Positions 1 through 8,100 of a stretch of DNA of 8,904 nucleotides are shown piece after piece. The translations under genes were made by a program, and so were the position numbers. The notes beneath the pieces were generated by a model that did no database searches, was not told the origin of the DNA, and saw only the letters and a program-made list of their open reading frames with translations. The DNA is from Balneolaceae bacterium (GTDB lineage Bacteria; Bacteroidota; Rhodothermia; Balneolales; Balneolaceae), in assembly GCA_007123785.1 (NCBI GenBank), contig SLGL01000395.1, positions 1 to 8,904 on the forward strand. The letters are read 5' to 3'. The number at the start of each line of letters is the position of its first letter. Positions within the stretch are counted from its first letter, which is position 1.

Positions 1-23
1 GCCAGGATCAAACTCTCCATCGT
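1..23 (-). rRNA. rrs: 16S ribosomal RNA, 5' end only (partial)
   Basis: Read on the minus strand, positions 16 to 1 give AGAGTTTGATCCTGGC, the universally conserved sequence at 16S positions 8-23 (the classic 27F priming site). Counting back seven bases puts the mature 5' end near position 23, with an uncertainty of a few bases. The gene continues off the left edge of the window. A 6-bp inverted repeat, GTATAT at 22-27 and ATATAC at 33-38, sits exactly at the predicted mature end and may take part in leader folding or processing. The 3' partner of any RNase III processing stem lies outside the window. Confidence 0.95.
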
Positions 24-103
24 ATATTTACTATATACACTCTTCAAGTCTAACCCCAACCTAAGCTCGTTCAACAATCTGTTTATCACTGTCTGTATCA
101 ATA

Positions 104-115
104 TGTGAAAGAACA
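104..115 (-). promoter_or_regulatory. boxA-like antitermination signal in the rRNA leader
   Basis: The minus strand reads TGTTCTTTCACA here, close to the Escherichia coli rrn boxA (TGCTCTTTAACA). It lies about 80 bases upstream of the predicted 16S 5' end, inside the transcribed leader. In known rRNA operons boxA RNA recruits NusB/NusE so that RNA polymerase resists Rho-dependent termination. The function here is inferred from sequence and position only. Confidence 0.6.
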
Positions 116-124
116 TTTGCCGAT

Positions 125-148
125 AAAAAAGCACCTCATAAAAGGTGC
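125..148 (-). terminator. Intrinsic-terminator-like hairpin inside the 16S leader
   Basis: On the minus strand a 6-bp stem GCACCT/AGGTGC (143-148 with 131-136) closes a six-base loop and is followed at once by six T (130-125). An A run at 150-153 could pair with part of the T tract around one unpaired base. The shape is that of a Rho-independent terminator. It lies downstream of the only good rrn promoter (173-204), so it would fall about 20 bases into the rRNA transcript. It may stop read-through, act as an attenuator, or be a leader fold that does not terminate. Confidence 0.55.
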
Positions 149-172
149 GTTTTCGTTTTCGACAAAGGATTA

Positions 173-204
173 CAAATATAGGGGTAGCCGGATGCAAATG
201 TCAA
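173..204 (-). promoter_or_regulatory. Bacteroidota-type promoter of the rRNA operon
   Basis: On the minus strand TTGACA (204-199) is followed by an 18-base spacer and TATATTTG (180-173), a perfect match to the TAnnTTTG -7 box used by the primary sigma factor of Bacteroidota. The expected start is near position 167, giving a leader of about 145 bases before 16S. Twelve bases upstream of the -33 box is the 18-bp perfect palindrome ACTTTTTTTAAAAAAAGT (216-233), placed like an UP element, as expected for a strong rRNA promoter. No competing TAnnTTTG box is seen between here and 16S. Confidence 0.8.
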
Positions 205-243
205 TAATTTTCCGCACTTTTTTTAAAAAAAGTTTTTACGGTA

Positions 244-259
244 CAGGCACACCTGCCTG
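244..259. repeat. Short perfect inverted repeat between yhhQ and the rrn promoter
   Basis: CAGGCA (244-249) and TGCCTG (254-259) form a 6-bp stem around four bases. On the minus strand a T run follows only after 12 bases (224-218), so it is not a canonical terminator, although it is in the right place to end yhhQ transcripts before the rrn promoter. The rest of 260-371 is A/T-rich with no recognisable signal. Confidence 0.35.
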
Positions 260-371
260 ACCCGGACAATTCAAAGCCAACATAACAAACAAAATGTAAG
301 TTATTGAAATACATTATCTTAAGGTTATCATTGGAGTATTCAAAAAATAATCTCTTGGCGAGATATCCGTG

Positions 372-1181
372 TTAACTCATTTGGGTATATGAATATGCTT
401 CACCTCGGTCATCATCATAAAGTTTATACCCATCGGGGTCTTCATCATACTCCTTAAAAACCCATACTCCTGCATAAACCAACGGTGTATCAAAAAGAGC
501 AAAGAAAAATTTGAAGAGATACGAATTCAAAATAAGAATACCCAATGCACCTAGCGTTGTCACACTGTCTCCCAAATTGCCTGAAAAATAGAGAATACTG
601 AGAATAGCTGTGCTGTCTACAAGCTGACTGAACATGGTTGAACCATTATTTCTGAGAAAAAGGTATTTCCCTTTGGTAAGCCGTTTCCAGAAATGGAAAA
701 GCCTCACATCCACCGACTGAGCAATCAAATATGCAATCATACTGGAGATGGTGTTAGCTATTACAAATTCATAAACTCCCTCAAAGAGATTCAACCCGCC
801 ACTTACACCGTATGTATCCGGAAACCAGTGCCCCAAACTCATCAAAAAAAGCATATACATATTCAGGAAAAAACCGATCCACACCACGAGCTGTGCTTTT
901 TTCCGGCCAAAAAGTTCGGAGATCATATCCGTCGCTAAAAATGTAAATGGATAAGCCAGCAATCCTACCGGAATGCTCATTGTATAAATGCTTCCGTCTC
1001 TCACAAGAGAAGGTGTGATTGTTTGCAGCCATGACGGCATCGAAAATGAAAAAATAGTCACGAATTTTGTGGTACCTATTACGTTACCGAGAACAAGAGA
1101 GGTAATAAAAACACCAACGAGACTGAGAAATAAAATATCCCGCTTGTGCGGTGTAGGCTTTCGTAGAGATGAAAGACGCAT
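372..1181 (-). CDS. yhhQ: Queuosine precursor transporter, YhhQ/QPTR family
   Basis: This is a polytopic inner-membrane protein of 269 residues. The family imports queuosine precursors (7-cyano- or 7-aminomethyl-7-deazaguanine) for modification of the tRNA wobble base. Family marks are the block TDMISELFGRKKA at residues 84-96, LIAQSVDVRLF at 152-162, LRNNGSTMFSQLVDS at 176-190, and a late FFFALFDTPLVY segment. About six hydrophobic helices are visible, starting at residues 15-35. It is longer than E. coli YhhQ (221 residues), mainly through a basic N-terminal tail, a longer first loop and an acidic, Tyr-rich C-terminal tail. The ATG start is supported by AAAAGG about seven bases upstream. 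It stands alone on its strand, divergent from the TetR gene, and ends about 170 bases before the rrn promoter. No preQ1 riboswitch is seen upstream. Family assignment is firm; the exact substrate is inferred. Confidence 0.9.
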   Translation of the reverse strand: MRLSSLRKPTPHKRDILFLSLVGVFITSLVLGNVIGTTKFVTIFSFSMPSWLQTITPSLVRDGSIYTMSIPVGLLAYPFTFLATDMISELFGRKKAQLVVWIGFFLNMYMLFLMSLGHWFPDTYGVSGGLNLFEGVYEFVIANTISSMIAYLIAQSVDVRLFHFWKRLTKGKYLFLRNNGSTMFSQLVDSTAILSILYFSGNLGDSVTTLGALGILILNSYLFKFFFALFDTPLVYAGVWVFKEYDEDPDGYKLYDDDRGEAYSYTQMS

Positions 1182-1211
1182 TTGAACCTTTTGTTAATTA
1201 AAATATGTTTA
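1181..1211 (+). promoter_or_regulatory. Candidate promoter of the TetR-kinase operon
   Basis: TTTG at 1181-1184, a 19-base spacer and TATGTTTA at 1204-1211 match the Bacteroidota pattern TTTG-N19-TAnnTTTG with one mismatch in the -7 box. It lies about 40 bases before the TetR start codon, as expected. The -33 element touches the first base of the divergent yhhQ start codon, so binding here could affect both genes. No clear palindromic TetR operator is visible in this short gap. Confidence 0.5.
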
Positions 1212-1251
1212 CATAGTGTGATACAGAAAGACCCTGAAATTGTATGGAAAG

Positions 1252-1911
1252 ATGAACAAAGAAGCCAAACACAAAATTCAGATTGCGGAAGCCGCTGCCG
1301 AGCGATATATCGTCAACCGCTATTTTACCTTTGACTCCCTGGCGGCCAAAGTAAATATGAAACCGGCAGAGATAATGGACTTTTTTTCCAGCCGGTCTTC
1401 AATGCTGAATTATTACTATGAATCCCGCTTGATTCTACTTAATCAACAGACCAGTGATATCCCGGGATACCCTGATTTTACCCTTCAGGAAAAGCTCAGC
1501 AACCTGTTTCTCGGCTTGCTCGATCAGTTCAGGGAACACCGGAAATTTGTTTTGATAACTTATAAAAACAGGGCTATTAATATCGGCGACAAAACAAATT
1601 TTGAAATCCTTTTAAAACGGGAACTTAAATCCATTTTTGAGAATGATCAAAAAATATCAGAGACCGCCTCTGTTTTATTGAATTCTGTTCTATATCAATC
1701 CCTTTTATGGCAATTCCACGGCCTGATCTATTTCTGGATGAGTGATATAAGTCTGCACCAGGAAAACAGTCTTGCTCTTACAGATAAATGGACTGCTTTT
1801 ATTGAAGAACTTTTCTATTCAAAAATTACGGACTCGGGAGCTGACCTTGGAAAATTTTTGTTCTATCACTCACCATTCCAACAGATTCTCCACAAACAAA
1901 CTAATTCATAA
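1252..1911 (+). CDS. TetR/AcrR-family transcriptional regulator
   Basis: This is a 219-residue, all-helical protein, typical in length for TetR regulators. The N-terminal DNA-binding part has the usual order: helix 1 (about residues 6-20), then a helix-turn-helix around FTFDSLAAKVNMKPAEIMDFF (25-45) and a helix matching the usual YxYFxSKEEL segment, here FFSSRSSMLNYYYESR. The rest is the ligand-binding and dimer domain, including LDQFREHRKFVLITYKN, and resembles the C-terminal domains of Bacteroidota regulators found beside AarF-type kinases. I chose the ATG at 1252. A TTG at 1240 would add four residues but is a weaker start. The stop codon is 11 bases before the kinase gene, so the two are almost certainly cotranscribed. 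It probably represses or adjusts its own operon; the ligand is unknown. Confidence 0.82.
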   Translation: MNKEAKHKIQIAEAAAERYIVNRYFTFDSLAAKVNMKPAEIMDFFSSRSSMLNYYYESRLILLNQQTSDIPGYPDFTLQEKLSNLFLGLLDQFREHRKFVLITYKNRAINIGDKTNFEILLKRELKSIFENDQKISETASVLLNSVLYQSLLWQFHGLIYFWMSDISLHQENSLALTDKWTAFIEELFYSKITDSGADLGKFLFYHSPFQQILHKQTNS

Positions 1912-1922
1912 AGCGCTGTCTG

Positions 1923-3227
1923 ATGAGTGAATTTCCTTCTACAAAGTATGAACGAGGTAAAATTTTTGCAAAAACCGGGTTACAAGTCGGCAAGGATTAT
2001 GCCACCCATTACCTCAAATCACTTGCTGGCAGTAACACCAGCAAGTCGGATCTCCATAAAAAAACCGCTGAACTTGTGTTCGGGGAGTTCACTAAGCTGC
2101 GCGGTACAGCTTTAAAAATTGCGCAGTCGTTTAGTGTTGACCAGGGTTTTTTACCAGAAGAATTTTCTGAGGTAATGACACAAGCCCAGTACAAAGTACC
2201 GCCCATCAATCGGGCACTGGTCCGTTCTATAATCCGGCGGGAACTTGGAGCATATCCCGAACAGATATTTCGTGAGTTTGACACAGCTGCACTGGCAGCA
2301 GCCTCCATCGGACAGGTTCACAAGGCTGTTCTGAAATCGGGTGAACCGGTGGCTGTTAAAATTCAATATCCTGGCGTGAGGGATACCATTTCATCAGACC
2401 TCGCCCTTGCGAGAACACTTTTCAAGCAGATTGTTTCCGATTCAGCGCAAATGGATGAGTATATGGAAGAGGTTAAATCCACACTTCTGCAAGAGACCGA
2501 TTATCTTTCAGAAGGCCGGTCCATCGACCGGTTTCACACACGGTTTCATTCTGATAGTGTGATTACTCCAAGGTGGCTGCCGGAATTATCCACTGAGCGA
2601 GTACTGACAATGACTTTTATTGAGGGCGTACACCTGCAAGAGTTTTTGGCTTCATCTCCACTTCAAAAACAGATTAACCATTTCGGTCAGCTGCTTTGGG
2701 ATTTTTTCCACGACCAAGTGCGCGATCGAAAGGAAATTCATGCCGACACCCACCCCGGAAATTTCCTGTTTACTCCAGATGGCAAACTCGGTGTGATTGA
2801 TTTCGGATGTGTTAAAACTTTTCCCGATGTTTTTTTCATCGACTATCTGCAACTCTTGCCCACCCATCTTCACCGTGATGAAGCTGCCATCAAAGAGCTT
2901 TATTTTCGGCTGAATGTTTTAAAAGATAATCCCGAAACCAACAAGAAGGAAAACAGAATGTATGAATTCTGTAAAAATTACGGCTTCACCTTTGCCATGC
3001 CATATATGCAAGACCGGTTTGATTTCGGGGATGAAGAGTATAAAAAACTGATCCGCGCCTACACAAAAAATGCACCTTTTACCAATGAACTAAGAGGTAA
3101 TAAGCATTTTATCTACACAACCAGAGTTCACCTGGGTCTTTATCATTTTTTGATGAAATTGGGTGCGGAGGTTTCTACAGTACGATCTAAAAAAATAGTT
3201 GAAGAGGTTTTGGAAAGTTTTAGATAA
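1923..3227 (+). CDS. AarF/UbiB/COQ8-family atypical kinase (ABC1 domain)
   Basis: This 434-residue protein has the full motif set of the ABC1/ADCK family. These are a KxGQ-like motif reading KIAQ (65-68), the Ala-rich loop AAASIGQVH (125-133), the nucleotide-binding lysine in AVKIQYPG (Lys146), the QETDY segment (190-194), the catalytic-loop equivalent HADTHPGN (273-280) and the metal-binding DFG (293-295). The phrasing KIQYPGV and ETDY resembles mitochondrial COQ8/ADCK3 more than E. coli UbiB. The two C-terminal membrane helices of UbiB are absent, so it is probably soluble or peripheral. Family members support ubiquinone or other isoprenoid-lipid metabolism, probably as ATPases rather than ordinary protein kinases. 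The third KxGQ residue is Ala instead of Gly, perhaps a subfamily trait. It follows the TetR gene by 11 bases with no clear ribosome-binding site, which suggests translational coupling. The lipid target is unknown. Confidence 0.9.
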   Translation: MSEFPSTKYERGKIFAKTGLQVGKDYATHYLKSLAGSNTSKSDLHKKTAELVFGEFTKLRGTALKIAQSFSVDQGFLPEEFSEVMTQAQYKVPPINRALVRSIIRRELGAYPEQIFREFDTAALAAASIGQVHKAVLKSGEPVAVKIQYPGVRDTISSDLALARTLFKQIVSDSAQMDEYMEEVKSTLLQETDYLSEGRSIDRFHTRFHSDSVITPRWLPELSTERVLTMTFIEGVHLQEFLASSPLQKQINHFGQLLWDFFHDQVRDRKEIHADTHPGNFLFTPDGKLGVIDFGCVKTFPDVFFIDYLQLLPTHLHRDEAAIKELYFRLNVLKDNPETNKKENRMYEFCKNYGFTFAMPYMQDRFDFGDEEYKKLIRAYTKNAPFTNELRGNKHFIYTTRVHLGLYHFLMKLGAEVSTVRSKKIVEEVLESFR

Positions 3228-3594
3228 AATGAGACAGATAAACATTTTGCTCCATTTTTGAGAACGATATAAAACCGAATAAGAAAACGGGAAGATTTTC
3301 CTACGCTCGTCCACCATTACCTGTGTCCCAAAATGTGGTTCCCATGAAACTTTTGAACGTTTCTGATAGGGTCTTTCTAACCTGCATTTCTCACACTAAA
3401 ATTATTTGAAAACGATATGCACCTAATTGTTATCAACTTATAATTCAATATAAACTTTTTTTAAAAAACACCCTGTCAAACGCTGCGAAATTTCACTCAG
3501 CGTATTGTCACACGCTCTGCTCCGAGCGGAAACTGGTGCTTTGAAAACTTTATCTCCCGAGTGAATGCTCCTTGCGTGGCTCGCCATAAATAAA
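3228..3594. other. Gene-poor convergent intergenic region with short hairpins
   Basis: No convincing gene lies between the kinase and the susCD terminator. Within it, 3480-3594 is clearly richer in G+C than its A/T-rich surroundings. It holds a series of short inverted repeats: ACGCTG/CAGCGT (3480-3485 with 3498-3503), CGCTC/GAGCG (3513-3517 with 3524-3528), and the small palindromes CTCCCGAG and TGGCTCGCCA. A T/A tract, ACTTTTTTTAAAAAA, near 3454-3468 resembles the one upstream of the rrn promoter. A 28-codon reading frame on the minus strand (3301-3387) ends in FWDTGNGGRA and matches nothing I can name. No intrinsic terminator for the kinase operon was found on the plus strand. The block could be an interspersed repeat, a small RNA or a decayed gene. 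Confidence 0.4.
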
Positions 3595-3620
3595 AACCAC
3601 TGACACAACAGCCAGTGGTT
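3589..3620 (-). terminator. Rho-independent terminator of the susCD operon
   Basis: On the minus strand, an 8-bp perfect stem AACCACTG/CAGTGGTT (3620-3613 with 3602-3595) closes a 10-base loop and runs directly into TTTATTTATGG. It begins 30 bases after the susD stop codon, the normal place for an operon terminator. The plus strand has no matching T tract, so it should work mainly in the susCD direction. Confidence 0.8.
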
Positions 3621-3649
3621 ATATTGAAAGTAATATTTATAAAGGCGAA

Positions 3650-5125
3650 TTAATTTCCCGAATTCCACCAAACATTCATTTCCAGTGCTTCGTAGCCTAC
3701 CGGCACACCTGTTTCAGAAACATTGGCCGCATTATTTTGTAACTCCGAATTTGGATAAGGGTATCGTACCGGGATTTCGCCCGATGGAGTAAATGGGTTT
3801 ACAGCAGGTTCCAGCCCCGGGTATCCTGTACGGCGCCAATCATTGAAATTTTCAAGACTCAGAAAATTTGCAATATACTTCTGAGTGATAATATCATTCT
3901 GCGGCTCCTGAGAAGCGACGAGACTTTCAAGTCCATTGATATATTCGTTAATAGCACCCTCATTCACACCCAATTTCTCCATAGATGCCCGAATGGCATC
4001 TTCATATATATTTTGGGCAGCAGCAGCTCCTTGTGTAATATATGTAGCTTCAGCTTCAAGAAACTTCGCTTCTGCAAAGCTAATCCAGGTCAAGGGAGCG
4101 TTAGCTGCACTATAAAAAGCACCAATAGAAGAATAATTGCCTGCCCCACCACCTTCTTCACCATTTACATTTCCTTCATATTCCGGTGTTTCCGGATCAA
4201 ATCCTGCTACTATACCACTGCCGTCAACTGCACCAACAGGACGCGCCTGAATCGGTAATCTCGGGTCATCGAGATCCTTCAAAAGATCTATATAATGAGC
4301 ACTCAGTTGATCTCTGGTATCCCATTTACCATCAATGGTAAATTGGTACCAGGGATTTTCTTCTCCAGCAGTGCTGAAATATTGAAAATCTGCATCATCG
4401 GCATTACTAGCAAATCCATTAGTCAAAGCTGAAAGAGCCTGATTGGCTTGTTCTTCGGCATTATGGCCAGGCGCACCTGTTAGGCGCATATGATAACGGG
4501 CGAGCAGCGTGTGGGTCATCCGCTCCCATCTGTCAATATCTCCGCCATATAACAGATCATGCGAACCCGGAGTTTCGGGACTATCGGCGGCAAAGTCATC
4601 GAGAGCCGCTTCAAGCAGGTTAAATATCTCTGAGTATATCAACTCCTGATCGTCATAAGCTGGAGTGGTGTTTGAGATATCAAATGCCTCTGTGTAGGGT
4701 ATTTCGTTCCAAAGATCCGTTAAAATGGCAAATGACCAAGCTTGTATCACTTTCGAAATTCCAGAATATGCATGATTGCCATTTTCTGTAGCTAATTGCT
4801 CTAATTCCCTTGCGTTGTTCAGAACCACCGTATAACTGCTGTTCCAGAAACTATTGGGATCCGACTCATCAAAGTCGTAGTTGTCAGATGAGGGTGCAAA
4901 TCCGGTCCATGATAGCTGCTGTGTCCAGAGGTTGGTGGTACGGGCGGGTTCATTTCCAATCACCTCATAACTGAAGACCCCCAATAGGGCCGCCAGCTGA
5001 AGATTCTCAGGCACTTCTGTTGGTGCTGTGGGATCTGTATTTACATCTAAAAATCCCTCACACGCCACAAAAAATAATAGGACGCCTGTTACAAGGATAC
5101 TGATAAATAACTTAGATAATTTCAT
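3650..5125 (-). CDS. SusD/RagB-like outer-membrane lipoprotein (SusD-like family 2)
   Basis: This 491-residue surface lipoprotein should act as the hinged lid and substrate-capture subunit over its SusC partner. It has a lipoprotein signal peptide with hydrophobic residues 6-20 and lipobox Cys22 (FFVAC), followed by the hallmark FLDVNTDP (25-32). AWSFAILTDLWNEIPYTEAF (129-148) matches the conserved TDxWGDIPYSEA region, and later SFAEAKFLEAEATY and NFNDWRRTGYPGLEP match the C-terminal SusD signatures. The fold should be helical TPR-like repeats around a binding face. The protein is rich in Asp and Glu, including a DNYDFDESDP run and a Gly-rich NGEEGGGAGNYSS loop, in line with a saline habitat. 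It starts 21 bases after the susC stop and has no strong Shine-Dalgarno sequence. The substrate, whether glycan, peptide or other, cannot be told from this sequence. Confidence 0.93.
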   Translation of the reverse strand: MKLSKLFISILVTGVLLFFVACEGFLDVNTDPTAPTEVPENLQLAALLGVFSYEVIGNEPARTTNLWTQQLSWTGFAPSSDNYDFDESDPNSFWNSSYTVVLNNARELEQLATENGNHAYSGISKVIQAWSFAILTDLWNEIPYTEAFDISNTTPAYDDQELIYSEIFNLLEAALDDFAADSPETPGSHDLLYGGDIDRWERMTHTLLARYHMRLTGAPGHNAEEQANQALSALTNGFASNADDADFQYFSTAGEENPWYQFTIDGKWDTRDQLSAHYIDLLKDLDDPRLPIQARPVGAVDGSGIVAGFDPETPEYEGNVNGEEGGGAGNYSSIGAFYSAANAPLTWISFAEAKFLEAEATYITQGAAAAQNIYEDAIRASMEKLGVNEGAINEYINGLESLVASQEPQNDIITQKYIANFLSLENFNDWRRTGYPGLEPAVNPFTPSGEIPVRYPYPNSELQNNAANVSETGVPVGYEALEMNVWWNSGN

Positions 5126-5146
5126 AATCTTAAACTCTTGGTTTGG

Positions 5147-8100
5147 TTAAATCGAAACATTTAGACTCAAGACAAAACTTCTTGCACCCGGTGTTACTGA
5201 ATGATAAAACCCTTGTGCATTTCCGGCACCGAGCAAACTTCCTTCGGGATCTCTGTAAGAGAAATCACTGTCAATCCATAAATTTCGACCGGTTCCTGAA
5301 ATGGTTAATGAACGGAAGGGTGTTCGTTCCACCATAGACTGAGAAAGTGTATAAGAAATGCTAAGCTCCCGGAGTTTTAAAAAACTGCCGTCTTCTACTA
5401 AATTTTCAAAGACATTTCCATAATGTCCCTGATAAAAATCCTGGTCCCGAACAATTTCAATGTCGTTGACCTCACCGGTATTGGCATTCACTCCATCAAA
5501 AATATAGGTGGAGCCACGATCTGCCGTTACCTCATGAACCCCGTAGAATACCGAGTAAAATTTGTCAAAGTTTAAAATATCTCCACCCTGACGCTTGTCG
5601 AACAGGGCAGAAACATTCACTCCTCTGTAACTCACACTGGTGCGCAGATTGCCGGTCCAGTCCGGGGATACATTCCCAATTGGGCCAAGATCAGGTTCAA
5701 CAAGCGGTAATCCATTATCGCCGATCAGCAGCTGACCGTCATCATTACGCTGATAACGATTACTCCAGATCACGCCATAACCGTCTTTTTCATCTTCAAT
5801 ACGAATTTGTGGATTTGTAAATCCGCCAAGAAAAATATTCTCAACTCCGGGAGCAAATTCCACAACCTCAGTAGTATTTTTGGCAAAATTCACATCGATA
5901 TCCCACTGAAACCTTTGTGTTTGTACAGGAGTCACTCCGGCTGAAAGTTCAACACCGTAATTTTTAATCTCTCCTGCATTTTCCAATCTGCTGGTAAATC
6001 CTGTAGCACTAGAGGTTGGAATCTCAAATATTTGGTCCACAGTGCTTCGGTCGTAATAAGCAGCGTCTATTCTTGCACGGCCCTCAAGCATTCTCAGATC
6101 CAAACCCACCTCATATTCGGTAGAGATTTCAGGCCTCAGATCCGGGTTACCTATTGTTGTGCTTAATCGATACGCATTGATTCCATTAAACGGGTAGGTA
6201 ATTTCACCACGAACTCCGTCGCCTGGATTTGCTTGTGTGAAGTTGGTGGCAAGTGAATAGACAGGTGCATCATTTCCAATTTGCGAAACAGAAGCGCGGA
6301 GTTTTCCGAAAGTCAAAAACGTATCTCTGAAAAGAGTCGTTGCGTCCGTAAAAACAAAACCAAGACTGGCAGAACCGTAAAAGTAGGAATTATTATCCGT
6401 CGGTAGTGTGGACGACCAGTCGTTTCTGGCCGTCAATGTCAAATAGACAATATCCTGGTAGTCAATTGTCGCATTTGAAAACAGGCTAACCAGACGTCGC
6501 TCTTCAATCCTTTCATTCGGATTTGTGCTGTTGGCATTAGAAATATGGAAAAAATCTGGGATGTTCAATCCGGTACCCACAACTTCTTCTGAACTATAAT
6601 CCCGAACATTGACATTGTTACCCAATAGTACATCAAGGCCGAAATTTTCAGTCAAATCCAGGTTGGCGTTGACCATAAAGTCAGAATTGATTTCTGTCCG
6701 GTTGATAACCTGATCAAACATTCTGCCATTAGGTGTCCCCCGTGTTCCAATATTTGTTTCACCTTTTCGATTATCGGTATACGTATCTATACCAATTCGC
6801 TCAGAAACACTTAGCCAGGGCAAGAGATTATAGGTTATCGATGCATTCGCAATAAAACGATCCACATCACTGTTAAATCCATTATTTTCGGCAATCCAAA
6901 GTGGGTTGTTAAATGAAGGTGTAAAATTTCTCTGGGTTCCGTCTTCATAGGTAACCGGCTGAGACAGATCGAAGTTAATGGGAGTGAAATTTAGCCCAAA
7001 AAGATATACATGGGTTCCATTCCCCTCTGCAAGCCACCGGTTCGTTGTATTAATATAGTTCACAGAGGTCTCAACATTCAGGTCATCACTTAAATCCGTA
7101 CCGAACCGCGCCATAATATTTGTGCGATCCAGCTCCGTTCCGGGAACTGTCCCCTCTTGGTTTGTATTGCCTATAGAAGCATAGTATGTAGTATGTTCAC
7201 TTCCTCCGCTGAGACTAACAGAATTATTGAGTGTGATCCCTCTTTGGTAAAACTGTGCTCTTGGATCAAATGTCTCAATTCGATTAACGCCCAGGTCATT
7301 TAATACTTCCTGAGGAACCTCATTTTTGTGTGGCCCCCAGCTTTGAGTAGTTTGAGTAACTCCAGCTTCCGGGTCATTTGTATACCCTCCCCGATCCTCA
7401 GGCAGTCCGTTATAAAAGTATCCTCTTGTTCCGCCCAGATACTCAGTTTGGTATCCATCAGTAAACGTATCAGACCAACCTACGGAAGTTGAAAGGTTTA
7501 CAACCGGAACCTGATCACGCTGGCCGCTTTTTGTTGTAATAATCACAGCTCCGTTGGCTGCTCTCGATCCATACAATGCTGTTGCACTTGCTCCTTTTAA
7601 TACAGTCATCGACTCAATATTATTTGCGTCAATATCAAGTCCTCTATTTGAAGTGCCACCGGTAAAAACAGTAGACCCGTCGCGATCAATATTTCCATCT
7701 GAATCATTGCTGATAGGTATTCCATCAACTACAAACAATGGCTGATTATTCCCCAGCAATGAAGAATTTCCCCGGATCACAATCCTTGACGCAGAACCCG
7801 GCTGACCACTTGAACTATTGATTTGAACACCTGCTGTACGACCAGCAAGTGCATTGATCATATTGGTTTCACGAGATGTGGCTAAAATATCACCACTGAC
7901 TTCCTGTGCGGCATAGCCAAGTGATCTTTCTTCTCTCTGGACACCTAAAGCCGTTACAACAACCTCATCAAGGCCAATCAGATCTTCGCTAATTTCAAAA
8001 TTTAATGTTTCCATTTCTGTATCAACTACTTGCTGATAGCTGATTGTTTCATAGCCTATATATGAAACTTCAATTGTATAGGTTCCATAAGGAATATTGC

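Noticed and set aside
693..938. Plus-strand frame of 81 codons inside yhhQ
   Set aside because: It is antisense to a well-supported membrane protein, His/Lys-rich, and has no domain or promoter.
1182..1240. A possible preQ1 riboswitch before yhhQ, given the AAAAGGTTCAA stretch
   Set aside because: The gap is under 60 bases and lacks the hairpin with a C-rich loop partner and the A-rich tail of preQ1 aptamers.
3228..3330. A terminator for the TetR-kinase operon
   Set aside because: The only small stem, GGAA/TTCC near 3291-3302, has four base pairs and no T tract on the plus strand.
3438..3671. A 77-codon minus-strand frame overlapping the susD end and its terminator
   Set aside because: It overlaps the 3' end of susD and the terminator hairpin, has a low-complexity Arg/Ser composition and no recognisable domain, so it is probably a chance frame over the hairpin block.
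5143..5337. Plus-strand frame over the susC 3' end
   Set aside because: It lies antisense to the conserved end of the SusC barrel and has no supporting signal.
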